Source of the DNA: Bradyrhizobium diazoefficiens
GTDB lineage: Bacteria > Pseudomonadota > Alphaproteobacteria > Rhizobiales > Xanthobacteraceae
Assembly: GCF_018129965.1 (NCBI RefSeq)
Contig: NZ_JAFCKW010000001.1
Span: 806,001 to 870,000, forward strand
Length of the DNA stretch: 64,000 nt
Direction: 5' to 3'
Shown piece after piece: positions 52,666 through 62,335 of this stretch; position 1 is the first letter of the stretch, and every line of letters begins with the position of its first letter. The translations under genes were made by a program, and so were the position numbers. Under the pieces are notes generated by a model that searched no databases, had not been told where the DNA came from, and was given only the letters and a program-made list of their open reading frames with translations.

Positions 52666-53283
52666 CTATTTCGCCAGTTCCTTGAGGCCAAGCCGGATGA
52701 GCTGCGCGGTCTCGGCATTCTCACCGGCGCTGCGCGCGGCCGAGGCGATCGCGGCGGCGGCCTGCGGCTGGCCGTAGCCGAGATTGACCAGCGCCGAGAT
52801 CGCGTCCGCCACGGGCCGCGGAGCGCGCTGGTCGTCGACGGCGCCGGCGAGATGAACCACGGCCGGATCGACATTGGCGAAGGCCGGCGCCTTGTCCTTC
52901 AATTCGGTGACGATGCGCTCGGCGACCTTGGGCCCGACGCCGGGCGTGCGCGCCACCGCCGCCTTGTCGCGCAGCGCGATCGCGTTGGCGAGATCGGCAG
53001 GCGCCAGCGTGCTCAGCACGGCCAGCGCAACCTTGGCGCCGACGCCCTGCACGGTCTGGAGCAGGCGAAACCATTCGCGCTCCTGGTCGGTGCGGAAGCC
53101 GAACAGCTTGATCTGGTCCTCGCGGACGTAAGTCTCGATCGAGAGCACGGCGGCCTCGCCGGGCGAGGGCAGATGCTGCAGCGTGCGGGCCGAGCAATGC
53201 ACCTGGTAGCCGACGCCGCCGACGTCGAGCAGCACGTAATCCTCGCCGTAAGAATCGATCAGGCCCTTGAGCTTGCCGATCAT
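52666..53283 (-). CDS. ruvA: Holliday junction DNA-binding protein RuvA
   Basis: RuvA binds four-way junctions and loads RuvB. The 205-residue product starts [20 protein letters not shown], the typical OB-fold domain, with tandem helix-hairpin-helix motifs ([20 protein letters not shown] and [20 protein letters not shown]) and a C-terminal three-helix domain (about 155-205). The start overlaps the ruvC stop by four bases. Confidence 0.95.
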   Translation of the reverse strand: MIGKLKGLIDSYGEDYVLLDVGGVGYQVHCSARTLQHLPSPGEAAVLSIETYVREDQIKLFGFRTDQEREWFRLLQTVQGVGAKVALAVLSTLAPADLANAIALRDKAAVARTPGVGPKVAERIVTELKDKAPAFANVDPAVVHLAGAVDDQRAPRPVADAISALVNLGYGQPQAAAAIASAARSAGENAETAQLIRLGLKELAK

Positions 53284-53807
53284 AGTCCCACCACCTTCAG
53301 CATGAGCGCCGTGCTCTGGCGGTGATGAGCGTGGGTGATGGCGATGGCGAGCGCATCGGCGGCATCCGCGGACGGCGGCTCGGCCTTGGGCAGCAGGATC
53401 TTCAGCATCATCGCGATCTGGTGCTTGTCGGCGTGACCGGCGCCGACCACCGTCTTCTTGACCTGGTTCGGGGCGTATTCGGCGACAGAGATGCCGAACA
53501 TCGCGGGCGCCAGCATCGCGACGCCGCGGGCCTGGCCGAGCTTCAGCGTCGCGACGCCGTCCTTGTTCACGAAGGTCTGCTCGACCGCGGCCTCCATCGG
53601 CTGGTGGCCGGACAGGACCGCTGCAAGCCCCTGGTGGATCGCGAGCAGACGGCTCGCCAGCGGCAGGTCGTCCGGCGGTTCCACCGACCCGCAGGCGACG
53701 TAGATCAGCCTGTTACCATCAGCCTCGATCACGCCCCAGCCGGTGCGGCGGAGGCCGGGATCGATGCCGATGATTCGAACGGGGCCACGAATCGGGAGCG
53801 CAGTCAT
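53280..53807 (-). CDS. ruvC: Holliday junction endonuclease RuvC
   Basis: RuvC resolves Holliday junctions as a dimer. Start is ATG 53807 ([20 protein letters not shown]), 175 residues, normal length. The catalytic acids are Asp16 in [12 protein letters not shown], Glu in [11 protein letters not shown], and Asp residues of [17 protein letters not shown]. First gene of the ruvC-ruvA-cdd-ruvB group. Confidence 0.95.
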   Translation of the reverse strand: MTALPIRGPVRIIGIDPGLRRTGWGVIEADGNRLIYVACGSVEPPDDLPLASRLLAIHQGLAAVLSGHQPMEAAVEQTFVNKDGVATLKLGQARGVAMLAPAMFGISVAEYAPNQVKKTVVGAGHADKHQIAMMLKILLPKAEPPSADAADALAIAITHAHHRQSTALMLKVVGL

Positions 53808-53917
53808 GCGCCAGTGATAGCGGCTGGCCGCCGTGGGGGAAACAGAAACGGAACGGAAGTAACAGGGGAAGTGAGGAGCCGTGCGTTGGGTAGAACCCCC
53901 GTACCTCACTCGCGGTC

Positions 53918-54014
53918 GTCATACCCCGCGAAGGGTATCCAGTACGACGTGGCTTCTCAGTATTCTCCGGGCGTCTCTGGAATACTGGATCGCCCGGTCG
54001 AGCCGGGCGACGAC
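53918..54014. repeat. Intergenic palindromic element, family 4 copy a
   Basis: A 97-bp element with GTCATACCCCGCGAAGGGTA at one end and CCGGTCGAGCCGGGCGACGAC at the other. The inside holds two facing TCCAGTAC / TACTGGAT-type blocks. A related element at 62927-63045 shares the 'TATTCCAGAG' and 'ACTGGAT' parts. It lies between ruvC and yebC. Confidence 0.75.
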
Positions 54015-54037
54015 AGCGGCATTCGGAACCGGAGACC

Positions 54038-54784
54038 TCAGCCGCCCATCTTCGTCATCAGCGCGTCCGAAACCTCGAAATTGGCGTAGACCTGCTGGAC
54101 ATCGTCGTGCTCGTTGAGCAGGTCCATCAGCTTGAGCAACTTCTCGCCGGTCTCGTCGTCCACCGCGACCGTGTTCTGCGGCTTCCAGATCAGCGCGGCC
54201 TTGCGCGGCTCGCCGAACTTGGCTTCCAGCGCCTTGGCGACGTCGCGATAGCCTTCGGTCGAGGCGTAGATCTCGTGGCCGCCTTCGCCGGAGACGACGT
54301 CGTCGGCCCCGGCCTCGATCGCGGCATCGAGCACCGCGTCGTCGCTGGCGATGCTGCGGTCGTATTCGATGATGCCGGTGCGGTCGAACATGAAGGAGAC
54401 CGAGCCGGTCTCGCCGAGATTGCCGCCCGACTTGGTGAAAAAGGAGCGGATGTCGGAGGCGGCACGGTTGCGGTTGTCGGTCAGCGCCTCGACGATGACG
54501 GCGACGCCGCCGGGGCCGTAACCCTCGTAGCGGATCTCGTCATAGTTCTCGCCCTCGTTGCCGAGCGCCTTCTTGACGGCGCGCTCGATATTGTCCTTCG
54601 GCATGTTCTCCTGGCGCGCCGCGGTGATGGCCGCACGCAGGCGGGGGTTCATGTTGGGGTCGGGCGTACCCAGTTTGGCCGCGACGGTGATTTCCCGCGC
54701 CAGCTTGCCGAACAGCTTCGACTTCTGGGCATCCTGCCGCCCCTTGCGGTGCATGATGTTCTTGAATTGGGAATGTCCGGCCAT
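54038..54784 (-). CDS. yebC: YebC/PmpR family protein
   Basis: A 248-residue YebC protein (translation or transcription regulator family; recently linked to rescue of polyproline-stalled ribosomes). Start is ATG 54784, [20 protein letters not shown], which is the diagnostic beginning. Three domains follow with '[13 protein letters not shown]', '[17 protein letters not shown]' and '[14 protein letters not shown]'. Full length. It commonly lies just upstream of ruvC, as here. Confidence 0.95.
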   Translation of the reverse strand: MAGHSQFKNIMHRKGRQDAQKSKLFGKLAREITVAAKLGTPDPNMNPRLRAAITAARQENMPKDNIERAVKKALGNEGENYDEIRYEGYGPGGVAVIVEALTDNRNRAASDIRSFFTKSGGNLGETGSVSFMFDRTGIIEYDRSIASDDAVLDAAIEAGADDVVSGEGGHEIYASTEGYRDVAKALEAKFGEPRKAALIWKPQNTVAVDDETGEKLLKLMDLLNEHDDVQQVYANFEVSDALMTKMGG

Positions 54785-54889
54785 GCGGGTCTCTCGGAAC
54801 TGTCTCTTGGAATCGTGCGCCAATGGGTGGGAGGCGCGCCTTATAGGCTGCCAGCCCGCCGGAATGAAGGGGCTCCCACCTTAAGGTAC

Positions 54890-54895
54890 TATAAT
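54890..54895 (+). promoter_or_regulatory. TATAAT-like -10 box upstream of the chemotaxis receptor
   Basis: A perfect TATAAT lies about 200 bp upstream of the receptor start, in the 308-bp gap 54785-55092 between yebC and the receptor. The -35 region is weak, so it is only a candidate. The rest of the gap holds no gene that I can support. Confidence 0.35.
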
Positions 54896-55092
54896 AGCGC
54901 CCCGGCGAAAGATGTCAGGTTTCGTTAACCATGATTTCATTCCGGCCTGCGAAAATCCAGCCACCCCGTCCCCGACAGGCGTGAACCGGCGTCCCGACTG
55001 CGCCCGGCCCCGAATCACTCTATTGGGATGGGAGCTGGACTGGGAATGCCGCGGTAAGCCGATCACCGGCTCCGAGTTGAGGAAGCTCATAC

Positions 55093-56517
55093 ATGTCCGT
55101 CGCGCAGCAAGCAGTCCTGGACACCGGATCGAACCGGACACTGGCAGAACGGCTGATCGACCAGCTTGCCGACCGCATCGGCGGCCTCGGGGTCGAACTG
55201 GCCGACATCGCCGGCAACGTTCAGGAGGTCGCGAGCCGCGTCGCGACCCAGTCGGAGCGGTTCCAGCATCTGCAGAAGACCGCGCAGACGATGGTGTCGG
55301 CCAATCACGACATCGCCAATTCGTCGCAGGCGGTGCAATCGACCACGGCCGCCGCCGTCGGCGAGATCGCGCAGTCGCGCGGCGTGGTCGATACCGCGGT
55401 CAGCCACATTTCCGAACTCGTCGCGGCCGTCGGCCGCATCGAGACCCGGCTCAGTGCGGTCGGCACGGCGCTGACGCAGGTCGCCAAGGTGTCCGGCTCG
55501 ATCGAGGCGATCGCCAAGCAGACCAATTTGCTCGCCCTCAACGCCACCATCGAGGCGGCGCGCGCGGGCGATGCCGGCCGCGGCTTCGCCGTGGTCGCGA
55601 GCGAGGTGAAGAACCTCGCCGAAGCCACCCGCCAGGCGACCTTGCAGATCTCCGACACGGTGCGCGACCTCGACGGCCAGATCGGCAACCTGATCGGCGA
55701 GAGCGGCGACGCATCGCAGCGCGCCAAGAGCGCCGGCGACGGCGCCCAGCAGATCTCCGGCATCATCAGCCGCGTCCAGCAGGGCTTTGCCTCGGTCGAG
55801 GCGCAGATCGACAGCGTCACGCGCGCGGCGACCTCCAATCTCGGCCATTGCGATACGGTCATCGCCGAACTGAACGAACTTGCCAGCGGCGTCGGCCTGT
55901 CGTCCCGCGACCTCAAATCCGCCGACGAGCGGGTCGCCAAGGTGCTCGACATCTCCGAAGGCCTGATCGCGCTGATCGCCGACAGCGGCGTCGAAACGGC
56001 GGATGCGCCGCTGATCCGAATCGTCATGGACACCGCCAAGCGCATCTCGGCCACGTTCGAGGCCGCGATCGACCGCGGCGAGATCACGCTCGCCAAGCTG
56101 ATGGACGAGAACTATCGCGAGATCGCCGGAACCGACCCCAAGCAATATCTGACCGACTACGTCGATTTCACCGACCGGGTTCTGCCCGAGATCCAGGACC
56201 CGATCCAGAAGTCCGATCCACGCATCGTGTTCTGCGTCGCCTGGGCGAGGAACGGCTATCTGCCGACCCACAATCCGAACTACCGGCTGCCGCAGGGCAA
56301 GGACCCGGTCTGGAACAACGCCAACTGCCGCAACCGCCGCCTGTTCTCCGACCGGACCGTGAAGAAGATCGCGGCGAACACCAAACCCTTCCTGCTGCAG
56401 ACCTATCGCCGCGACATGGGCGGCGGGCAGTTCGTGCTGATGAAGGACCTGTCGGCGCCGATCATGGTCCGCGGCAAGCACTGGGGCGCGTTCCGGATGG
56501 GCTTCCGGCAGAGCTGA
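55093..56517 (+). CDS. Soluble methyl-accepting chemotaxis protein
   Basis: A 474-residue receptor without any membrane helix or signal peptide, so it is probably cytoplasmic. The signalling tip is at about 135-180: [20 protein letters not shown], then [21 protein letters not shown] coiled-coil stretch of about 300 residues leads into a C-terminal domain (about 345-474) with [29 protein letters not shown] and [12 protein letters not shown], an ending I have seen on soluble receptors of alphaproteobacteria. The start [20 protein letters not shown] is taken as the ATG at 55093. Its ligand is unknown. Confidence 0.88.
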   Translation: MSVAQQAVLDTGSNRTLAERLIDQLADRIGGLGVELADIAGNVQEVASRVATQSERFQHLQKTAQTMVSANHDIANSSQAVQSTTAAAVGEIAQSRGVVDTAVSHISELVAAVGRIETRLSAVGTALTQVAKVSGSIEAIAKQTNLLALNATIEAARAGDAGRGFAVVASEVKNLAEATRQATLQISDTVRDLDGQIGNLIGESGDASQRAKSAGDGAQQISGIISRVQQGFASVEAQIDSVTRAATSNLGHCDTVIAELNELASGVGLSSRDLKSADERVAKVLDISEGLIALIADSGVETADAPLIRIVMDTAKRISATFEAAIDRGEITLAKLMDENYREIAGTDPKQYLTDYVDFTDRVLPEIQDPIQKSDPRIVFCVAWARNGYLPTHNPNYRLPQGKDPVWNNANCRNRRLFSDRTVKKIAANTKPFLLQTYRRDMGGGQFVLMKDLSAPIMVRGKHWGAFRMGFRQS

Positions 56518-56675
56518 CGGGCGCGGCCGCGCCTGAAATTTCGAAAACAACCCCATGCACAGTAGCCGGGGCCGTGAAATCAACGGCTTGCGCCGGCCGG
56601 CCACGGCACACTTGACGCGTCGGGCAATACAGGCGCATAATGCTAATATTCCGAAATAGCGCGCATGCCGGTCTT

Positions 56676-56842
56676 CCTTCTCCCCTTGTGGAAGAAGGCG
56701 GCGCGAAGCGCCGGATGAGGGGTTTCTATCGGCGGAGAAAGCTGCTTCGGAATGAGGGAGGATCATACGCGGACACAGACCCCTCACCCGAGTGAGTCTG
56801 CGTCTACCGGCGTCGCCGCCCTCTCCCACAAGGGGAGAGGGC
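56676..56842. repeat. Intergenic palindromic element, family 3 copy b
   Basis: A 167-bp element with arms CCTTCTCCCCTTGTGGAAGA and CTCTCCCACAAGGGGAGAGG, with 'GGCGCGAAGCGCCGGATGAG' next to the left arm, closely related to 49676-49827. It is part of the 673-bp gap between the receptor and iorA-like genes; the rest of that gap (56518-56675 and 56843-57190) shows no gene and is AT-richer near 57000, where a promoter for the downstream operon probably lies. Confidence 0.85.
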
Positions 56843-57190
56843 ACAACAATGGCCCGTCGCGACTCGTCCAGTCGGACGTGCCCCCGCCTCACTTTCCCGA
56901 TCGCACGAGTTTCGTCATCGCATGGTATTGCGCATTCGCACGATCGTCTGCGGCGCAGAATGCGCGCGCTGCCAAAATGCGTCAAAACATGATGCTTATC
57001 ATACCAAATCGCCTATTTCTCTCGCAGTGATCGCCGCACAAATTCGTGAAAATCATGGCCTGTCGCGCTGTCCGCGCAAATATGCATCGCCGGAAATTTC
57101 AACGCTTCATCGTTTCGCATCGATATGATTATGGTCGCGCGAATTCGTCGACCCGGTCGCCGCGAGCGATCGTCGAGCAAGGGGATGCAT

Positions 57191-57655
57191 ATGGCAACGA
57201 CACTCACCGTCAACGGCGAACAGAAGACTTTCGACGCGCCACCCGACATGCCGCTGCTGTGGGTGCTCCGCGACGTCCTCGGCATGACCGGCACGAAGTT
57301 CGGCTGCGGCATCGCGCAATGCGGAGCCTGCACGGTGCATGTCGACGGCAAGGCCGTGCGCTCCTGCGTGCTGCCGGTCAGCGCGGTCGAGAACCGCGCC
57401 ATCACCACCATCGAAGCGGTCGGCAACACGCCTGTTGGCGCGAAGGTGCAGAAAGCCTGGCTCGATCTCGAAGTGGTCCAGTGCGGTTACTGCCAGTCCG
57501 GTCAGATCATGTCGGCCGCCGCGCTGCTGGCGGAAACGTCGCATCCTGACGATGCCGACATCGACGCCGCGATGGCCGGCAACATCTGCCGCTGCGGCAC
57601 TTATGTGCGCATCCGCGAGGCCATCAAGCAGGCCGCCAACGGCCGCCAGTCGTGA
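57191..57655 (+). CDS. (2Fe-2S) subunit of a molybdenum hydroxylase (IorA-like)
   Basis: A 154-residue protein with two [2Fe-2S] sites: [21 protein letters not shown] in the N-terminal plant-type domain and CGYCQSGQ with [17 protein letters not shown] in the C-terminal helical domain. It resembles isoquinoline 1-oxidoreductase alpha and aldehyde-dehydrogenase small subunits. Start is ATG 57191 ([19 protein letters not shown]) behind AAGGGG. It relays electrons from the molybdopterin subunit encoded 8 bp downstream. Confidence 0.92.
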   Translation: MATTLTVNGEQKTFDAPPDMPLLWVLRDVLGMTGTKFGCGIAQCGACTVHVDGKAVRSCVLPVSAVENRAITTIEAVGNTPVGAKVQKAWLDLEVVQCGYCQSGQIMSAAALLAETSHPDDADIDAAMAGNICRCGTYVRIREAIKQAANGRQS

Positions 57656-57663
57656 GGTCCGCC

Positions 57664-59841
57664 ATGATTGCAGACAAGACTCTTTCCGCCGTCTCGCGCC
57701 GCAGCCTGCTGACCGGCGGCGTGGCCACCGGCTTCCTGCTCGCCTTCCATCTGCCGCTGCGCGCCGCCATCAACGAGCCGGTGCAGCCGGCGGACAAGAC
57801 CGACGGCAAGTTCGCACCCAACGCGTTCATACGGATCGACGGGGACGGCGTCACCACGCTGGTGATGCCACAGGTCGAGATGGGACAGGGAATCTACACC
57901 GCGGTCTCGATGATCCTGGCCGAAGAACTCGATGCCGACTGGTCGAAGGTCCAGTTGCTGCACGCGCCGGCCAACGAGAAGCTCTACGGCAATCCGCTGT
58001 TCATCATCCAGGCCACCGGAGGCTCGACGTCGGTCCGCGCGTTCTGGAAGCCGCTGCGCGAGGCCGGCGCCAGCGCGCGCGCCATGCTAGTGCAGGCCGC
58101 GGCTGCGCAATGGGGCGTCGACCCCGCCGCTTGCACCACGTCGAAAGGCGCAGTGACTCACAAGGAGAGCGGCCGGACAGCCTCATACGGCGCGCTCGCC
58201 GCTGCGGCAGCCGGGCAGACGCCACCGAAGACCCCCACGCTCAAGGACCCCAAGGATTTCGTTTACATCGGCCAGCCGTTCAAGCGGCTGGATACGCCCG
58301 AGAAGGTCAACGGCAAGGCGGTCTACGGCATCGACGCCATCGTGCCGGACATGAAGTTCGCGACGCTGGCGCAGTGCCCGGTGTTCGGCGGCAAGGTCGG
58401 CAAGGTCGATGACCGCGCCGCGAAACAGATTCCGGGCGTGCGCAAGATCGTCGTGCTCGACGACCTCGTCGCCGTCGTCGGCGATCACATGTGGGCGGCG
58501 AAGAAGGGCCTGGAAGCGCTCGTGATCGAGTGGAATGAAGGCCCCAACGCCAGGATCAATTCGAAGGCGGTCTGGGACGATCTGCGCGCCGCCAGCGCCA
58601 GGGACGGCGTGGTCGCCAAATCCACCGGCGACATCGCCAAGGGACTTTCCACCGGCGAAAAGTTCGAGGCCTCGTTCGAGCTGCCGTTCCTTGCCCACGC
58701 AACGATGGAGCCGTTGAACGCCACGGTGCATTGCAAGCCCGACTCCTGCGAGATCTGGACCGGGACGCAGATCATGGCGCGCGTGCAGTCGGAGGCGGCG
58801 AAGGCCGCCGGGCTGCCGATCGAGAAGGTGACCGTCAACAACCATTTGATCGGCGGCGGTTTCGGCCGCAAGCTCGAGCCCGACATGGTGGTCGCGGCCG
58901 TGCGCATCGCCAAACAGGTCGACGGGCCGGTGAAGGTGGTGTGGACCCGCGAGGAAGACATCCAGCATGACGTCTATCGCCCCGTGTATCGCGACACGAT
59001 CGCCGCGACCTTGTCGGACGGCAAGATCGCCGGCTGGAAATACAAGGTCACGGGTGCGGCGATCATCGCGCGCTGGCTGCCGCCGGCGTTCCAGAAGGGC
59101 ATCGACATCGACGCGATCGACAGCGCCACCGACCTGCCCTACGACATCCCGAACTTTCACGTCGAATATGTCAGGGCCGAACCGCCGGGGGTACCCACGG
59201 GATTCTGGCGCGGGGTCGGGCCCAACAACAACGTCTTTGCCGTCGAATGCTTCATCGACGAACTCGCGCGCAAGGCGGGCAAGGACCCGGTTGAATTTCG
59301 CCGCGGCATGCTGGCCCATCAGCCGCGCTTCCTCTCCGTCCTCAATCTCGCGGCAGAGAAGGCCAATTGGGGCCAGCCTTTGCCGGCGCGCGTCGGACGC
59401 GGCGTGTGCCTGCAGCCGTCGTTCGGGAGCTTCATCGCAACCGTGGTGGAAGCGGAGGTCGACGAGCAGGGCGAGATCAATCTGCGCCGTGCGACCTCGG
59501 TGGTCGATACCGGCATCGCGGTCAATCCCGACATCATCAAGGCCCAGGTCGAGGGCGGACTGATCTTCGGCCTGACCGCCGCGCTTTACGGCGAGATCAC
59601 CATCGAGAAGGGCCGCGTCCAGCAATCCAACTTCAACGACTACCGGATGCTGCGGATCAACCAGACACCGAAGATCGAGGTTCACGTCGTCAAAAGCGGC
59701 GAAGCGCCCGGCGGCATCGGCGAGACCGGCACCACGGCCGCAGCGCCTGCGCTGCGCAATGCGATTTACGCGGCAACCGGCGTGGCGCTGCGGCGCCTGC
59801 CGATCGACCGGACACTGCTGGCTGCGGGGAAAAAGGCATGA
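57664..59841 (+). CDS. Molybdopterin-binding subunit of a xanthine-dehydrogenase-family hydroxylase (IorB-like)
   Basis: A 725-residue catalytic subunit of the xanthine oxidase superfamily. The ATG at 57664 (MIADKTLSAVSRRSLLTGGV) has GAGG seven bases upstream; a GTG at 57652 is an alternative. The N-terminal SRRSLLTGG is a Tat signal, so the cofactor-loaded enzyme is exported to the periplasm with its small subunit. Later landmarks are 'VEMGQGIYTAVSMILAEELD' and 'GFWRGVGPNNNVFAVECFID'. It oxidises a heterocycle or aldehyde. The cofactor-insertion factors are not in the window. Confidence 0.9.
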   Translation: MIADKTLSAVSRRSLLTGGVATGFLLAFHLPLRAAINEPVQPADKTDGKFAPNAFIRIDGDGVTTLVMPQVEMGQGIYTAVSMILAEELDADWSKVQLLHAPANEKLYGNPLFIIQATGGSTSVRAFWKPLREAGASARAMLVQAAAAQWGVDPAACTTSKGAVTHKESGRTASYGALAAAAAGQTPPKTPTLKDPKDFVYIGQPFKRLDTPEKVNGKAVYGIDAIVPDMKFATLAQCPVFGGKVGKVDDRAAKQIPGVRKIVVLDDLVAVVGDHMWAAKKGLEALVIEWNEGPNARINSKAVWDDLRAASARDGVVAKSTGDIAKGLSTGEKFEASFELPFLAHATMEPLNATVHCKPDSCEIWTGTQIMARVQSEAAKAAGLPIEKVTVNNHLIGGGFGRKLEPDMVVAAVRIAKQVDGPVKVVWTREEDIQHDVYRPVYRDTIAATLSDGKIAGWKYKVTGAAIIARWLPPAFQKGIDIDAIDSATDLPYDIPNFHVEYVRAEPPGVPTGFWRGVGPNNNVFAVECFIDELARKAGKDPVEFRRGMLAHQPRFLSVLNLAAEKANWGQPLPARVGRGVCLQPSFGSFIATVVEAEVDEQGEINLRRATSVVDTGIAVNPDIIKAQVEGGLIFGLTAALYGEITIEKGRVQQSNFNDYRMLRINQTPKIEVHVVKSGEAPGGIGETGTTAAAPALRNAIYAATGVALRRLPIDRTLLAAGKKA

Positions 59842-61181
59842 GCGGCAAAATGCGTATCCTCACCAGCGTGGCCGTCATTGCGATCGTGGCCGCGGCAGCA
59901 GGCGTCTGGATCATCCGCGGGCCCGGCCCGCTCGACTTTGCCGGCGGCACGAAGGTGGCGCTGGCGGACTATCGCGCCGGCAAGCCCACGGGCGTGCCGG
60001 CGAAGCTGGATAAAGCCAGCCTGGTCGAGCGCGGCGAATATCTGGCGAAGGCGGCCGACTGCATGGTCTGCCACACCGGACCCGGCGAGAAGGAATATTC
60101 CGGCGGGCTCGGCTTCAAGCTGCCGTTCGGCACGCTCTATTCGACCAACATCACGCCGGACAAGGACACCGGCATCGGCAATTACAGCGACCAGGATTTC
60201 CTGAACGCGGTCCAGCACGGCAAGCGCCGCGACGGCGCGCGGCTCTATCCGGCGATGCCGTACACGTCCTACACGTTCATGACGGACGAGGACGTGCTGG
60301 CGGTGAAGGCGTATCTGTTCAGCCTGCCGGCGGTGCGCGCCAAGGCGCCCGAGAATACGCTGTCGTTCCCGTTCAACCAGCGCTGGGCGATGATTTTCTG
60401 GTCGGCCGTGTTCAATCCCGACACGCGCTTTGCGCCGGACACCTCGAAGAGCCCGGAATGGAACAGAGGTGCGTATCTGGTGGAAGCGCTGGCGCATTGC
60501 GGCGAATGCCACACCCCGCGCAATCCCGGCTTCGCGCTGGACAACCGCAAGAAGTTCGCGGGCGCCATCACCGCCGGCTGGCGCGCCTTCAACATTTCCT
60601 CCGACAAGCCGACCGGCCTCGGCAACTGGCGTGACGAGGATCTGATCTCCTACCTCTCGCTCGGCCACGCGCCTGGCCACGGCGCGGCCTCGGGCCCGAT
60701 GGGCGAAGCGGTCGATCACAGCCTCAGCCAGCTCGCGCCGGAGGACATCAAGAGCATCGTTGCATATTTGCGCAGCGTGCCACCGCAGCCCTCGCCCGAC
60801 CTGCCGGCCACCACGGCGCCGGTCGCGCCCGCCTCGCACAAGGACGGCGTGACGGCCGATGCCCGCGGCAAGATGCTGTTCGCGGGCGCCTGCGCCAGCT
60901 GCCACGGCTGGAGCGGCGAGAGCCCGGTGTCGCCGATGGCGACGCTGACCGGCTCCTGGGCGGTGAATGATCCCGCCGCCACCAACGTCGCGCAGATCGT
61001 GATCTCGGGCACGAAGCGGCACACGCCGGATGGTGCGCTGTCGATGCCGGCGTTCGGCCATGCGTACACCGACGACGAGATCGCGGCGGTGGCGAATTAC
61101 GTCACGGCGCGGCTCGGGGCGAAGGGCTCAAAGCTCACGGCGAAGGATGTGGCGGGGTTGCGGGAGCAGACGGCGGAGTAA
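59838..61181 (+). CDS. Membrane-anchored tri-heme cytochrome c subunit
   Basis: A 447-residue c-type cytochrome starting at ATG 59838, which overlaps the stop of the preceding gene (ATGA). One N-terminal membrane helix (about 6-26) anchors it. Three heme motifs are present: CMVCH (75-79), CGECH (221-225) and CASCH (352-356). This resembles the cytochrome subunits of membrane-bound alcohol and gluconate dehydrogenases. It should carry electrons from the periplasmic hydroxylase to the respiratory chain. Confidence 0.92.
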   Translation: MSGKMRILTSVAVIAIVAAAAGVWIIRGPGPLDFAGGTKVALADYRAGKPTGVPAKLDKASLVERGEYLAKAADCMVCHTGPGEKEYSGGLGFKLPFGTLYSTNITPDKDTGIGNYSDQDFLNAVQHGKRRDGARLYPAMPYTSYTFMTDEDVLAVKAYLFSLPAVRAKAPENTLSFPFNQRWAMIFWSAVFNPDTRFAPDTSKSPEWNRGAYLVEALAHCGECHTPRNPGFALDNRKKFAGAITAGWRAFNISSDKPTGLGNWRDEDLISYLSLGHAPGHGAASGPMGEAVDHSLSQLAPEDIKSIVAYLRSVPPQPSPDLPATTAPVAPASHKDGVTADARGKMLFAGACASCHGWSGESPVSPMATLTGSWAVNDPAATNVAQIVISGTKRHTPDGALSMPAFGHAYTDDEIAAVANYVTARLGAKGSKLTAKDVAGLREQTAE

Positions 61182-61223
61182 CGTACGACAAGATCGACGC
61201 GTGATCGCGCGTCAATCTCCGCT

Positions 61224-61356
61224 GTCGTCCCGGACAAGCGAAGCGCAGATCCGGGACCCATACGCCGCAGCAATCCTTTTGCGAAGACTCGGAGTGACCT
61301 TCTTCGAGCCACAACTGCTCCCTGCGGTTATGGGTCCCCGCGTTCGCGGGGACGAC
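61224..61356. repeat. Intergenic palindromic element, family 2 copy b
   Basis: A 133-bp element of the same family as 16919-17054 but in reverse orientation, bounded by GTCGTCCCGGACAAGCGAAG and GCGTTCGCGGGGACGAC. It belongs to the 329-bp gap 61182-61510 between the cytochrome and ymdB genes, which contains only repeats. Confidence 0.85.
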
Positions 61357-61393
61357 ACCGAGAGTGTGGCGTCGTTCACAGTTCAACGAAATT

Positions 61394-61495
61394 GTAGGGT
61401 GGGCTAAGCGAAGCGTGCCCACCACTTTAGTCGCGATTCTGGATCGATGGTGGGCACGGCGCAAGTGCGCCTTTGCCCACCCTACGACACCGAGT
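61394..61495. repeat. Intergenic palindromic element of the GTAGGGTGGG type
   Basis: A 102-bp element with outer arms GTAGGGTGGGC and GCCCACCCTAC and inner blocks CGTGCCCACCA and TGGTGGGCACG. It is a full example of a class whose degenerate form flanks the histidine kinase (19330-19418). Confidence 0.8.
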
Positions 61496-61510
61496 TTGAC
61501 GCGCCGCTGT

Positions 61511-62335
61511 TCAGCTCAACCAGAATTTCGGCGTCGTCGGCTCCAGCCTGCCGCCAACGCGCACTGGCGCGACGCGTAGCGCGAGGCCCGTCGCATCATC
61601 CGTTTCCACCGCGACGCCGCTGAGCGTCGCCGCGCCCGCCGCCGGCTCGAATCTTCCCGACGGAATCCCCGACGTGAACCTGCGCAGCGGTTCTTCCTTC
61701 TGCATGCCGATGATGGAATCATAGTCGCCGGTCATGCCGGCGTCGGTCATGTAGGCGGTGCCGCCTGACAGGATCTGGTGGTCGGCTGTCGGGACATGCG
61801 TGTGCGTGCCGACGACGAGGCTGGCGCGGCCGTCGCAGAAGAAGCCGATGCCCTGCTTCTCGCTGCTGGCCTCGGCATGGAAATCGACGACGATGGCATC
61901 GGCGGCAACGCCGAGCGGGCAGGCGCCGAGTTCGCGCTCGAGCGCGGCAAAGGGATCGTCGAACGGGGTCATGAAGACGCGCCCCAGCGCGTTGACGACC
62001 AGCGCATGCTTGCCGTTCTTGGCTTCGACCAAGGCCGCACCGCGGCCGGGCGTGCCGCGCGGATAATTGGCGGGACGCACCAGGCGTTCGGCGCGCTCGA
62101 TGAACACCAAGGCTTCGCGCTGGTCCCAGGAATGATTGCCGAGCGTCACAGCATCGGCGCCGGCGTCGAGGAATTCCTGGTAGATCGCTTCCGTGATGCC
62201 GAAGCCGCCTGCGGAATTCTCGCCGTTGACGACGACGAAATCGAGCGACCAGTCCCTGACCATGCCGGGCAGATATTCGGCGATGGCATTGCGCCCCGCG
62301 CGACCGACGACATCACCCACGAAGAGAATGCGCAA
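61511..62335 (-). CDS. ymdB: YmdB family metallophosphoesterase
   Basis: A 274-residue TIGR00282 phosphoesterase, a 2',3'-cyclic nucleotide phosphodiesterase in Bacillus. Metal ligands are visible: FVGDVVGRAGR at the N-terminus, VVNGENSAGGFG, TLGNHSWDQ, DFHAEASSEKQ and VVGTHTHVPTAD. Start is ATG 62335. It overlaps the 5-formyl-THF cyclo-ligase gene by 23 bp, consistent with co-transcription. Confidence 0.9.
   Translation of the reverse strand: MRILFVGDVVGRAGRNAIAEYLPGMVRDWSLDFVVVNGENSAGGFGITEAIYQEFLDAGADAVTLGNHSWDQREALVFIERAERLVRPANYPRGTPGRGAALVEAKNGKHALVVNALGRVFMTPFDDPFAALERELGACPLGVAADAIVVDFHAEASSEKQGIGFFCDGRASLVVGTHTHVPTADHQILSGGTAYMTDAGMTGDYDSIIGMQKEEPLRRFTSGIPSGRFEPAAGAATLSGVAVETDDATGLALRVAPVRVGGRLEPTTPKFWLS

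Noticed and set aside
55087..56985. 632-codon minus-strand frame opposite the chemotaxis receptor
   Set aside because: The receptor signature is unambiguous on the plus strand; the opposing frame has low-complexity Asp/Arg/Leu content.
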